DNA of 64,000 nt from Chionoecetes opilio (GCA_016584305.1 JACEEZ010012712.1:10001-74000); one strand, 5' to 3'. Numbered from the stretch's first letter, positions 43,566 to 54,500 are shown. Numbers and translations: made by a program. Notes: a model not told the origin generated them from the letters alone.

Positions 43566-44366
43566 GGCGGCTGACCTGTCTTTCTCCGGAAGGCACCGGT
43601 GAGGCGGAGGACGGCGTCCCAGCGTGTTGTGGCGAGGGCTGCCACCAGGGTCAGGTCAAGGCAAGGCTGGCCACGGTCATGGCCAGGAGTTACAATGTAG
43701 TCCTAACACACGGTGGCAGACTGGGAGTGGCGGCGTGCACGGCGGAGGGACTGTCTAAGATGGGACCTTGACTGGGGTCACTGTGGCCAAGAGTCTGGCG
43801 GAGGTCCTGCAGGTCATCACAACACCGGTTCTTGCTCTTCTCTATTTCCTTCTTAACATTACAGTCTTTGTAACACGTCACAACATTTGCAACTACACAG
43901 TTCAACTACGAACAAATGCCACTAATATACACTAGTGCCTTTCCTAATTATTGTCTTATTTAAAAACCCCACCAGGTAACTACTACAAATTAATAAAGAG
44001 AAATTAATTTAGATAAATAATATTGGAACAGGAGAGAGAATGACACCAGCTGGTGCTCTTGCATGGCTAACTCAAATAAATCAAATAAGGAAACTGCTGT
44101 TTTGACAGGGACAGTGGCAGGGCAGCATCGCCAGCAATGACTATATACACATGATAGGAAAGCTATAATATAAATTCAACCCTAACTGGAACCTCAGAAG
44201 TTACCCATATTGCTGGGTAACGAATGTAGGTGGCGTTGGCGACGATCAAAGAACGTCTTCTGCATGCAAACAAAGTACAAGTTAAAGAAATAGTTTCGTC
44301 AAGGGCTCATAGTGTTCCCCAAGGGATCCTCGCAGCCCTAAAACAACAACAAGAAGTTTCGTTATG
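43566..44366. other. Unassigned sequence
   Basis: Minus-strand open frame 43,690-43,905 (Cys/Val-rich N-terminus, then polar) has no recognised family. No other feature. Confidence 0.35.
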
Positions 44367-45185
44367 AGCCCTCCCAAACCCCTCACGTGCTGTTATGTCC
44401 CTCTCTAACCCCTCATGTGCTGTTATGTCCCTCTCTAACCCCTCACGTGCTGTTATGTCCCTCTCTAACCCCTCACGTGCTGTGATGTCCCTCTCTAACC
44501 CCTCACGTGCTGTTATGTCCCTCTCTAACCCCTCATGTGCTGTTATGTCCCTCTCTAACCCCTCACGTGCTGTTATGTCCCTCTCTAACCCCTCACGTGC
44601 TGTTATGTTCCTCTCTAACCCCTCACGTGCTGTTATGTTCCTCTCTAACCCCTCACGTGCTGTTATGTCCCTCTCTAACCCCTCACGTGCTGTTATGTCC
44701 CTCTCTAACCCCTCACGTGCTGTGATGTCCCTCTCTAACCCCTCACGTGCTGTTATGTTCCTCTCTAACCCCTCACGTGCTGTTATGTTCCTCTCTAACC
44801 CCTCACGTGCTGTTATGTTCCTCTCTAACCCCTCACGTGCTGTTATGTTCCTCTCTAACCCCTCACGTGCTGTTATGTCCCTCTCTAACCCCTCACGTGC
44901 TGTTATGTCCCTCTCTAACCCCTCATGTGCTGTTATGTCCCTCTCTAACCCCTCATGTGCTGTTATGTTCCTCTCTAACCCCTCACGTGCTGTTATGTCC
45001 CTCTCTAAACCCCTCACGTGCTGTTATGTCCCTCTCTAACCCCTCATGTGCTGTTATGTCCCTCTCTAACCCTCACGTGCTGTTATGTCCCTCTCTAACC
45101 CCTCATGTGCTGTTATGTCCCTCTCTAACCCCTCATGTGCTGTTATGTTCCTCTCTAACCCCTCACGTGCTGTGATGTCCCTGCA
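44367..45185. repeat. 30-bp minisatellite with an E-box in every unit
   Basis: The unit is cctctctaacccctcacgtg ctgttatgtc, about 27 copies, with one extra C near 45,007 and one missing C near 45,070. By my count 20 units carry CACGTG and 7 carry CATGTG. The period is a multiple of three, so the array is open on both strands. The long Ser/Asn/Pro and Leu/Glu/Arg frames are translations of the repeat. It lies 1.2-2.0 kb upstream of the PUDP-like start codon. Confidence 0.96.
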
Positions 45186-45289
45186 TCTGTCATGCAATTT
45201 CGTCATTGGAAATCCTACTTAGTTACTGCTAATTGAAAATATCTTGTGTTTAGCATGCTGTAAATTGCAATACATTGAATAAATATGTG

Positions 45290-46170
45290 CCAATCTTAGT
45301 TGGTTTCATTATGTATGATATATTACATCATTCAGGTATAGTTATACTTGAAAGAGAACATATTTCAGGAGAAAGTAAAGAAATATAATCAATACATGTA
45401 AAGGAGATATAATGACCTTTATTTAATGTGTTTTACAATGTTTTATGTGATAATCTTATAGAACAAACATTTCCGAAGATAACAGTCTATCCTTTATACA
45501 TGTATAACATGATATACTGCGGGGTAATGCCTTGAGAACTTCCCCGGGTCTTGGGTGAACGAGGAGGCCTTGGCACCAATATGGCGCCCAGTAGCGTTTA
45601 ACATAGGGCCTATGAATGGCGTTACCCTCTTTATAGAGGTACCCTAGACCCCACCAGCCATGTATGCCTCTTTTATGCCGTCTGACATCCTCTCCGACTC
45701 GTGCATGCGGAAAACCCTTCACGATAAGAGAAATAGGGCCCAAGGCGACCATTGTTTGTTATGAACTGAAAACTCTACCCAAGCTACCCACCTCTCAATG
45801 TGAGTAGAGAAAGTTCAAGGGTTTTGCTGAGTCACTACGCGCTTTGCCTCGGACCCAGGTTTTCGTGCGCAAATGGAACGCCTGAACTCTTGGGTTCCGT
45901 GAACTGGTTCTTGAAATGTCGCAAATGGAAGAGGCCTTCAATGAAATATATCAATGGAAAGCTAATGAAATTCCGCTTCTATTCATATTCTCCATGTAAA
46001 AAGTTTTCCAGCAAAATATTAAATGACGAAGAGTTTAATAGAATATTAAGTTCATGCATATTTCTTGAAAGTCTCATAATGGTAGTTATTTAGTGTGTTT
46101 TGCGGTTTTTTATTTGATAATATTATAGAACAAACATTTCCGAAGATAACAGTATATCTTTTATACTGAT
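45290..46170. repeat. Dispersed repeat R2, two partial copies
   Basis: atattatagaacaaacattt ccgaagataacagt.tatc occurs at 45,445-45,500 and 46,113-46,160. 45,935-46,110 (gaaatatatcaatggaaagc taat...; gaatattaagttcatgcata tttctt) matches half of the big foldback at 47,386-48,145. 45,510-45,790 is not assigned. Confidence 0.7.
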
Positions 46171-46283
46171 AAACATATATTTAGTAGGGGAAAATTACCA
46201 TTGAGCTGGCAAACACGGGAGGCAAGTGGAGTTTGTTGGTCCTCCAGCTCGCATTTCCCGCGCTTTTCGCCTGCACAGCGAGG

Positions 46284-46387
46284 GCTGTGACGTCACGTGC
46301 AAGACACCTATTTTTTGTTTTAGTTACTATATATTTTCCATTTCGCTCGCTGGGTGACTCCCAAATCAAGATCAAGATCAAGCAGCC
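46284..46387 (+). promoter_or_regulatory. Probable PUDP promoter: CRE overlapping an E-box
   Basis: TGACGTCA at 46,288-46,295 overlaps CACGTG at 46,294-46,299, giving TGACGTCACGTG. This is a palindromic cAMP-response/ATF site fused to a canonical E-box. It lies 89 bases before the ATG at 46,388 in a locally GC-richer stretch (cccgcgcttttcgcctgcac). No TATA box is placed convincingly. Transcription start is inferred to lie between here and the ATG. Confidence 0.5.
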
Positions 46388-46445
46388 ATGGCGTCTCCCC
46401 AGCCGGTGACTCACGTTATTTTCGACGTGGACGGCCTGCTGCTGG
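46388..46445 (+). CDS. PUDP: PUDP-like phosphatase, exon 1 (HAD motif I)
   Basis: The ATG stands in a good context (agcagccATGg). The reading is MASPQPVTHVIFDVDGLLL plus one base, with donor CTGG|GTAATA. FDVDG carries the nucleophile and acid/base aspartates of HAD motif I. The invariant next residue (Asp of LLLD) is completed across the splice with AC from any exon 2. The start is fixed because upstream sequence is interrupted and the family N-terminus begins a few residues before the motif. The cttcc-free 5' leader contains a tandem aagatcaagatcaagatcaa just before the ATG. Confidence 0.92.
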
Positions 46446-46859
46446 GTAATATGTGACTTATTGACTATTAAGATGAGCTTGAAGAATAGCGGGATGACAT
46501 ACAAGGACAGGGAACTTCTTGTTTTATTAGTTTTGGTCAATATTGACGTGGCAGTGTTTGTGTTGACGTTTTAAAGTATAAATCATGTTGTAATGTTATA
46601 AGAGTACGTGACTATGACAACAGTGACGAATGGCCAGGCAGTGGTGTGAATCAGCCAAGGCAAGAGTGTGCCTCAGGCGGAGGCCACCTGGATAAATTTG
46701 TCCAATAATGAAATACCCTTTATTCTTCCTTTTCATCTATTACAAGTGGAACTGGCGCCGAAAATCTCCACGTCGACGAGTGCCTCCACTGTCGGCCAGA
46801 GGTTTCGGCGACAGTTCCATAAACCAGGCACTTGTGGATTTGGGCCTAAGATTTTTTTG
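46446..46859. other. Start of intron 1
   Basis: 46,738-46,830 carries ggaactggcgccgaaaatct and ggcgacagttcca, related to the dispersed repeat at 30.35 and 36.57 kb. Otherwise no feature. Confidence 0.5.
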
Positions 46860-47225
46860 GTAAAATTCTAGTCGTTTCTCGCCCTTATTAGGGGTGTTTT
46901 GGGTTAATTTTTACGATAGGACCAAACTTCCCTACACAATAGGGAGCATGGTTTTTGTTTACCTTATTGTATTCTAAGAGACATTTTCTCTTTGAGCTTT
47001 CCGTCGCAAATCAATAAGTTTCGGAGATATGAACATTTTAGGTGGGAGGAAGAATACGTCTCCTTGTTTACAAAATGCCTCCTTCCTCTTCTTGTGACCT
47101 GCATCGCTTTTGTTTCGGAGGCGCACCCGTGGCTACCTTACTTAACCTTACCTAACCTAACCTAACCCTTACCTAACCTAACCTAACCTAACCTAACCTA
47201 ACCTAACCAAACCAAACCATAGACC
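46860..47225 (-). repeat. Repeat R1, copy 2 (inverted), with CCTAA tract
   Basis: Reverse-complement order relative to copies 1 and 3: caatagggagcatggttttt, ctttccgtcgcaaatcaat, ttcggagatatgaacatttt, ttcctcttcttgtgacctgc, then (cctaa)n at 47,130-47,218. It forms the left outer arm of a composite palindrome with copy 3. Confidence 0.85.
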
Positions 47226-47296
47226 ACTGTAAATCTGGACTGCGCACGGAATATCGGCCTGTTGCACAAGGGCCTGAAGTCGGAGGGCCGCTCGGA

Positions 47297-47297
<1 letters not shown>

Positions 47298-47378
<81 letters not shown>

Positions 47379-47385
47379 ATACGGA
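47298..47385. repeat. (TA)n microsatellite
   Basis: About 85 bases of TA between R1 copy 2 and the foldback. Confidence 0.95.
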
Positions 47386-48145
47386 TCATATAGACTGGTT
47401 TATCAGTATATATGATATACCTACTGTAATCTTCGTAAATGTTTGTTCTATAATATTATCAAATAAAAAACAGTAAAACACGCTAAAGAAATGCCATTAC
47501 GAGACTGAAGAAATATGCATGAACTTAATATTCACTTCACCTCTTCGCAATTTAAAACTTTGCGAGTCAACTTTTATTATGAAGGGTATCAATAGAAGCG
47601 CAATTTTATTAGCTTTCCATTGATATATTTCGTTTTCTGATAAATTAATTAGAACCATGCTTAAATTAGCGTTAAATAAATAAATAAAATCATCAATCGG
47701 GTAATTTTCCCGATTGATGAGGTTATTTATTTAGTTAACGCTAATTTATACATGGTACTAATTCATTTATCAGAAAACTAAATATATAAGTAAATAAATA
47801 ACATCATCAATCGGGAAAATTACCCGATTGATGATTTTATTGATTTATTTAACGCTAATTTATGCATGGTTCTAATTCATTTATCAGAAAACGAAATATA
47901 TCAATGGAAAGCTAATAAAATTGCTCTTCTATTGATACCCTTCATGATAAAAGTTGACTCAAAGTTTTAAATGGCGAAGAGTTAAGTGAATATTAAGTTC
48001 ACGCATATTTCTTCATAGTCTCGTAATGGCATTTCTTTAGCGTGTTTTACTGTTTTTTATTTGATAATATTATAGAACAAACATTTACGAAGATTACAGT
48101 ATATCATATATACTGATAAACCAGTCTATATGATAGTCCATAGAC
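47386..48145. mobile_element. Large foldback element of repeat family R2
   Basis: The left arm starts catatagactggtttatcag and the right arm ends ctgataaaccagtctatatg, with about 250 bases of imperfect pairing. Inside, aatcatcaatcgggtaattt tcccgattgatga occurs twice (47,690-47,725 and 47,800-47,835) with aacgctaatttat.catggt.ctaattcatttatcagaaaac. The core is therefore itself a doubled palindrome. Confidence 0.88.
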
Positions 48146-48239
48146 CACTATATCTCTTTGTCGGGCGGGCCGCAGGCCCCTATGCAGCCCCGCAATTCAA
48201 AACATTGTCGCGTGAACAGTCCAGAGATATAGTGGTCTA

Positions 48240-48560
48240 TGACCTAACCTAACCTTACCTAACCTTTAACCTCCTAACTGGGTCCAATAATAAAAATGTT
48301 TAATAAAATACCAAACAAAAGCGATGCAAGTCACGAGAAGAGGAAGAGGGAGGCATTTTGTTAACAAGGAGACTTATTCCTCCTCCCACCTAAAATGTTC
48401 TATATCTCCGAAACTATTGATTTGCGACGGAAAGCTCAAGGAGAAAATGTCTCTTAGAATACAATAAGGTAAACAAAAACCATGCTCCCTATTGTGTAGG
48501 GAAGTTTGGTGCCATCGTAAAATAATACCGTGTTTTGTTTTCTCCAGACCTTCACAGATC
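48240..48560 (+). repeat. Repeat R1, copy 3, with CCTAA tract
   Basis: gacctaacctaaccttacct at the start, then the R1 body (gcgatgcaagtcacgagaag; atttgcgacggaaagctcaa; aatacaataaggtaaacaaa; ccctattgtgtagggaagtt). Inverted relative to copy 2. Confidence 0.88.
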
Positions 48561-48699
48561 CCTTCAGATACCTCTAAAACGTAATTATAAAGTGGGGGAG
48601 AGATGTCCCCTTCAACCTCCCACCCCTAAACGATCCCCCTCGACCCATTAAAAATAAGTTATGGTTAATATTACTAATCTAAGTAGCTAACCTCACTAC

Positions 48700-49305
48700 A
48701 GTCGGCGCAAAAAAAATTAGGACGGTAAAAAACTTGGGCGGGAATAACGTCCTTAGCTGTTTTGACAATTTCGGTGGGAGCGATTGAATTTTTTTACGTT
48801 TTTTGTATATCTGGCAGTGTATTAGTGTGTCTGCTGTAGATTCCTCGCTGCTGTCCGCTCTGTATCTTCCAAGTCATCATAGGAAGAGGTTGTTGTGTTT
48901 GGTTCTCCAACCTTCCTACACCCCCATTCGCCCCTCCATCTTCTACCGCCTTCTCCAGGTCTAATAAAGCATTATGCCGGGCAAATCTCTATCAATTTTG
49001 AAGAAGACACATATAGTAACCTTGTATCGAAGTGGGAAAACAATTGGCCAGATAGCGAGGGAGATGTGTGTTTCCAAACATACCCTCTCGGTGTGGTGCA
49101 GGCGGACGCCAGATGGTGAGTTAAGGACTGTTTTGGCGTGGAAGAAAGGGTCAGGGCGGCCAAGAAAAACTTCAAAGAAGACTGATCAACTGCTCAATAT
49201 GATTATTGACATCAACAAACCTTTTGAGCAGTTGATCAGTCTTCTTTGAAGTTTTTTTTGGCCGCCCTGACCCTTTCTTCCACACCAAAACAGTCTCTAA
49301 CTCAG
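48700..49305 (+). pseudogene. Tc1-type transposase N-terminal fragment with a snap-back duplication
   Basis: An end-like sequence tcggcgcaaaaaaaattagg lies at 48,701. 48,974-49,249 reads MPGKSLSILKKTHIVTLYRS, GKTIGQIAREMCVSKHTLSV, a Tc1 helix-turn-helix, then KGSGRPRKTSKKTDQLLNMI. The segment 49,118-49,201 is repeated in reverse complement at 49,226-49,303 (tgatcagtcttctttgaagt; ggccgccctgaccctttctt), so the coding sequence folds back on itself. The catalytic domain is missing. Confidence 0.8.
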
Positions 49306-49534
49306 AACTCTAACTCAGAAACAGAAGTTTGGAGGGTTTGTAACTGGGGGATGGGGGAGCTTTGCTGTGAGCACCACCATAAAACAAATTGAAAGTTAAG
49401 CACTTTCCAGGGTCAGTATGAGGCCTATTGGAGAATAATTGAACGAAAGTCCACCTGAGAGTCTCAGATCCATTTTCTCTGCTTGGTGAGTATGATAATC
49501 ATAGCTGGAAATGTGAAAATCCATGCTCTCAGGT
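49306..49534. other. Unassigned spacer
   Basis: No feature is recognised between the Tc1 fragment and the 47-bp array. Confidence 0.5.
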
Positions 49535-52075
49535 ACGTTTTATTGAAAAGAAGAGGAATTAACCAATAAGCATAATACCAAACGTTTTATTGAAAAGAAG
49601 AGGAATTAACCAATAAGCATAATACCAAACGTTTTATTGAAAAGAAGAGGAATTAACCAATAAGCATAATACCAAACGTTTTATTGAAAAGAAGAGGTAT
49701 TAACCAATAAGCATAATACCAAACGTTTTATTGAAAAGAAGAGAAATTAACCAATAAGCATAATACCAAACGTTTTATTGAAAAGAAGAGGTATTAACCA
49801 ATAAGCATAATACCAAACGTTTTATTGAAAAGAAGAGGTATTAACCAATAAACATACTACCAAACGTTTTATTGAAAAGAAGAGGAATTAACCAATAAGC
49901 ATAATACCAAACGTTTTATTGAAAAGAAGAGGTATTAACCAATAAGCATAATACCAAACGTTTTATTGAAAAGAAGAGTTAACCAATAAGCATATACTAA
50001 ACGTTTTATTGAAAAAAAGAGGTATTAACCAATAAGCATAATACCAAACGTTTTATTGAAAATAAGAGGAATTAACCAATAAGCATAATACCAAACGTTT
50101 TATTGAAAAGAAGAGGTATTAACCAATAAGCATAATACCAAACGTTTTATTGAAAAGAAGAGGTATTAACCAATAAGCATAATACTAAACGTTTTATTGA
50201 AAAGAAGAGGTATTAACCAATAAGCATAATACCAAACGTTTTATTGAAAAGAAGTATTAACCAATAGGCATAATACCAAACGTTTTATTGAAAAGAAGAG
50301 GTATTAACCAATAAGCATAATACCAACGTTTTTTTTGAAAAGAAGTATTAACCAATAGGCATAATACCAAACGTTTTATTGAAAAGAAGTATTAACCAAT
50401 AGGCATAATACCAAACGTTTTATTGAAAAGAAGAGGTATTAACCAATAGGCATAATACCAAACGTTTTATTGAAAAGAAGAGGAATTAACCAATAGGCAT
50501 AATACCAAACGTTTTATTGAAAAGAAGAGGTATTAACCAATAGGCATAATACCAAACGTTTTATTGAAAAGAAGAGGTATTAACCAATAAGCATAATACC
50601 AAACGTTTTATTGAAAAGAAGAGGTATTAACCAATAGGCATAATACCAAACGTTTTATTGAAAAGAAGAGGTATTAACCAATAAGCATAATACCAAACGT
50701 TTTATTGAAAAGAAGAGGTATTAACCAATAAGCATACTACCAAACGTTTTATTGAAAAGAAGAGGTATTAACCAATAAGCATAATACCAAACGTTTTATT
50801 GAAAAGAAGAGGTATTAACCAATAGGCATAATACCAAACGTTTTATTGAAAGAAGAGGTATTAACCAATAGGCATACTACCAAACGTTTATTGAAAAGAA
50901 GAGGTATTAACCAATGGCATAATACCAAAACTTTTATTGAAAGAAGAGGTATTAACCAATAGGCATACTACCAAAACGTTTTATTGAAAAAGAGAGTATT
51001 AAACCAATAGGCATAATACCAAACGTTTTATTGAAAAGAAGAGGTATTACCAATAGGCATAATACCAAACGTTTTATTGAAAAGAAGAGGTATTAACCAT
51101 AGGCATAATACCAAACGTTTTATTGAAAAGAAGAGGTATTAACCAATAGGCATAATACCAAACGTTTTATTGAAAAGAAGAGGTATTAACCAATAGGCAT
51201 AATACCAAACGTTTTATTGAAAAGAAGAGGTATTAACCAATAGGCATAATACCAAACGTTTTATTGAAAAGAAGAGGTATTAAAACCCAAAAGGCATACT
51301 ACCAAACGTTTTATTGAAAGAAGAGGTATTAACCATAGGCATAATACCAAACGTTTTATTGAAAAGAAGAGGTATTAACCAATAAGCATAATACCCAAAC
51401 GTTTATTGAAAAGAAGAGGTATTAACCAATAAGCATACTACCAAACGTTTTATTGAAAAGAAGAGGTATTAACAATTTAAGCATAATACCAAACGTTTTA
51501 TGAAAAGAAGAGGTATTACCAATAGGCATAATACCCAACGTTTTATTGAAAAGAAGAGGTATTAACCAATAGCATACTACCAAACGTTTTATTGAAAGAA
51601 GTATTAACCAAATAGGCATAATCCAAACGTTTTTTGAAAAGAAGGGTATTAACCAATAGGCTTAAAAAGTTTTATTAAAAAAGAAAGGTTTACCAAATGG
51701 GCAAAATCCCCCGGGTTTTATTGAAAAGAAGAGGATTAACCATAGGCAAAATCCCGTTTTTTGAAAGAAAGGTTTTAACCCCAATGGGCATACTCCCAAA
51801 CGTTTTTTTGAAAAAAAGGGGGATTAAACCAATGGCAAAATACCAACGTTTTTTTGAAAAAAAGGGGTTTAACCAAAAAGGGTTTCCCAAAAACGTTTTT
51901 TGAAAAGAAGGGGTTTTTAACCCAAAAACATACTACCAAAACGTTTTATTAAAAAGGGGGTATTAAACCAAACAAAAAACCAAAACGTTTTATTGAAAAG
52001 GGAAGAGTAAAACCCAAATAGCAAATCCCAAACGTTTTTTTTGAAAAGAAGGGGTTTTAAAAACCAAAAGTTAAC
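49535..52075. repeat. 47-bp minisatellite, roughly 50 copies
   Basis: The unit is aaacgttttattgaaaagaa gaggtattaaccaataagca taatacc. Copies are almost uniform to about 50,850. They then acquire scattered indels. From about 51,600 they become strongly eroded with extra homopolymer bases (ggggtttttaaccc). Confidence 0.95.
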
Positions 52076-52202
52076 CGTATGAACAAAAAAAATGCAAAAC
52101 AATATGGCAGTTTTTTACAATGCACTCCAAAAAAAGTTTGTAGGTTTTTGGTTTTCCGGGGCACGACAGTTTTAAACAAAAAAAAACTAGGGGTAAAAAG
52201 GG
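52076..52202. other. Eroded sequence after the satellite
   Basis: Rich in A, G and T homopolymers. May include low-quality consensus. No feature. Confidence 0.4.
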
Positions 52203-52500
52203 TTGGGGCCGCACACCGGGCAATTTTACCCCTGGTCGGCTGCCACCGGGCTAATTACCCTTAGGTCACCCCTTTGTTTGGGGGTGACCTACTGGGTCAC
52301 CAAAAACCCCCTTTGTCCCCCCCAGTCCTGTATTCAGTCAGGCCCCAACCACCACATAGGGAAACACCACTCCCCCTCCCCCTGGTTCCTCTCACTGTGG
52401 TGGGGGTATTAGGGACTGAATACAGACAAAATCATTACCTTTAGGGGTTATTACCCGGGTGGGGGCCTGCCTTTATAATTAGCCGGGGTGTGCGGCCCCA
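52203..52500. mobile_element. MITE with ~18-bp inverted ends
   Basis: ttggggccgcacaccggg at 52,203 faces ccggggtgtgcggccccaa at 52,483-52,501. Inner arms tgtattcagtc and gactgaatacaga also pair. No open frame. Confidence 0.8.
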
Positions 52501-52959
52501 ACCTTGGGCCCTACAACACAAACTATCCAAACACAAAAAACACAAAGTTTGAATGTCATGATTTGGGTTTTCGATCTCGTATTTGAAAATAACCCTAATT
52601 TACCCCGTATCATTGATTTCTCGTAACGAAGCTCGTTAACGGGGGCTTCCCTGTATATTAATTTTTTTTTTGGGGGGGGGGTAAATTTTAAGCATCCTCT
52701 AACTTTAAAGTGAAAGAAATTTTCCCCATATATGCTTAATTTTTCCATCTGCCAAGGTTCCTGTGCATCGCCCTGGTTAAACCCCCCTGCAGCTATAAAA
52801 TTTAGTGCCTCAAAAATTATAAGTCCAGTCAGATGCTCTAAGGAGCACTTACTTATTAACTAAGCCTCATAACAACTTTATCATACCCCGAGGAATCTAG
52901 TTATAATGTCAAAAATATCTGAATTCTGTATTTATTAATATTTCCGGCATACCGTTTAA
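52501..52959. other. Unassigned intron 1 sequence
   Basis: AT-rich with G and T homopolymers. 52,910-52,956 (aatatctgaattctgtat... ggcataccgt) recurs at 53,170-53,213 on the other side of the MITE. Confidence 0.5.
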
Positions 52960-53170
52960 TTAACCCCTTGAGGCCCAGAACGTAATTTCCATTGTAATTT
53001 TTGGGGACCATTTAAAAATTTAAGAGTATAAAACAAAATTTTTCAAAAGGGGCTTTTTTTAGTAACCTTGTCCACTAGATCATTTGGTATGTTGTTAGTT
53101 TTCGTAATTTTATGGCTAACAACAGACAATTTTATATAGCAAAGGAAAGATCTGGGCGTGAAGGGGTTAA
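52960..53170 (+). mobile_element. TTAA MITE family, copy D
   Basis: TTAAccccttgaggcccaga at the left and tctgggcgtgaaggggTTAA at the right, with a complete TTAA on both sides. It lies 109 bases upstream of PUDP exon 2a. Confidence 0.92.
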
Positions 53171-53279
53171 AATATCTGAATTCTGTATGTATAACAATTT
53201 CTGGCATACCGTACAACTTGTCTCTGTGTCAATATCTCCTTAATATCTGCATCTATGTCTGTACTACTACTACATGCAG

Positions 53280-53498
53280 ACACCGAGAGGTTGTACACAG
53301 AGGCGACGCAGTTATTGGCCACGCCCTACAACAAGACATACACCTGGGAGATCAAGGTGAAGTGTATGGGCATGAAAGGATCCCAGGCTGCCCAACACAT
53401 CATTGACTCCCTCGCCCTGCCCCTCACCGTGCCTCAGTACCTTGAACAGATCGCCACACACTATAACGCACTCTTTCCCACGGCCGAGCTGCTGCCAG
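53280..53498 (+). CDS. PUDP: PUDP-like phosphatase, exon 2a (canonical cap segment)
   Basis: Acceptor ctacatgcag, donor CTGCCAG|GTAGGG; 219 bases, phase 1-1. The product is DTERLYTEATQLLATPYNKT, YTWEIKVKCMGMKGSQAAQH, IIDSLALPLTVPQYLEQIAT, HYNALFPTAELLPG (74 residues). It matches the human PUDP cap region closely: the D-T-E-R-L-Y start, then a W-x-K/V spacing, MG-K, AAQ-II-D-L-LP and FP-A-LPG. It codes the four-helix C1 cap of the HAD fold, which closes over the active site and selects the substrate. It keeps the Glu of the DTE motif. Confidence 0.92.
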
Positions 53499-53717
53499 GT
53501 AGGGGAGGTTATCAGGTCATACACACTCTTAATAGAACAAAAAGTCTTCTGTATAATGATGCCTTTGCCTTTGCCTTCTTATGTATTTCTCTTAGTTATT
53601 GTTTTCTTTCGGCAATGCAGACAGTCTTGATCTTATTTCTATTTGTTATTTCTGGTTTTGTTTCAGTCAAGGGGTGGTTTTTTTATGCTTTGTTCTGTTT
53701 TATTTGTTTATTGTGTG
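53499..53717. other. Intron after exon 2a
   Basis: T-rich, no gene. Open frames here are hydrophobic translations of T-rich intron. Confidence 0.6.
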
Positions 53718-53800
53718 GTTTTTCCTCCCTTTGTCTGCCTCCTTTGTCTCCTTGTGTCTCGTGAAGGTTGTCTTTGTTTGTTATGCGTTTGCTAATAGTA

Positions 53801-53840
<40 letters not shown>

Positions 53841-53864
53841 CTCCTCTCCTCCCTCTCTCCTCTG

Positions 53865-53896
<32 letters not shown>

Positions 53897-54190
53897 CCCC
53901 ACACCTTTTTCTAGATACCTATTAAATGAATTAAACACCATTCTCCATCTTGTATAGTGAAGAAATAAGGAAAAGAAAAAGATTGATTTAAAGGCGAGTG
54001 TGTGTGAGCCAAGGGAAAAATAGTCAGGCCTGGAAGAGGATGGAAAGAACACCAAACTGAAGAAATCAAGAAGAATATAAACGAACTAGAGATGAATACA
54101 TGAAGATAAGAAGGAAGGAAGGAGAGTCCAGAAAAACTTAGTCAACAAATGTGAAGATCCAAATATAAAGGAATGAACACACCAAAGACT
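53718..54190 (+). repeat. Intron segment duplicated upstream of exons 2b and 2c (copy 1)
   Basis: gaaggttgtctttgtttgtt atg, a CT tract, ctttttctagatacctat, tatagtgaagaaataaggaa, gtgtgtgagccaaggg, gatggaaagaacaccaaac and aactagagatgaatacatga recur in the same order at 55,680-56,040. This shows that the intron was duplicated together with the exon. Confidence 0.85.
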
Positions 54191-54500
54191 GGATGGATTT
54201 GAAAAGTAGGGGGGAGAGGGGCAGGTTGCATCGAGGGTAGGTTGCATCATTGCCTCTAACTCGCATGTTATCACACGTACATCGTCTTAATACTACTACT
54301 ACTACTACTATAAACTACTACTACTACTACTACTAATAATAATAATACTAATAATACTACTACTACTACTATAAACTACTACTACTACTACAACTACAAC
54401 AATAATAATAATAAAAAAAGTTAATGCGAGTTAGAGGCAATGATGCAACCTGCCCTCGATGCAACCTGCCCCGCTCTCCCCTACCTGCTACTGTTTACTT
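54191..54500. repeat. (ACT/AAT)n tract inside a small inverted repeat
   Basis: gagaggggcaggttgcatcg agg...ggcaatgatgcaacctgcc: 54,217-54,262 and 54,425-54,480 are inverted copies around ACT/AAT trinucleotides at 54,290-54,415. It looks like a MITE with an expanded microsatellite core. Confidence 0.75.

Noticed and set aside
44307..45175. 236- and 214-residue frames on opposite strands
   Set aside because: 30-bp tandem repeat. The open frames are broken by single-base unit errors at 45,007 and 45,070 and have no domain.
46181..46540. 119-residue minus-strand gene over PUDP exon 1
   Set aside because: It is the antisense shadow of the promoter and exon 1 of the phosphatase gene.
53499..53925. 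Hydrophobic membrane protein downstream of exon 2a
   Set aside because: Read-through of the exon into T- and CT-rich intron. The canonical donor at 53,499 ends the coding part.
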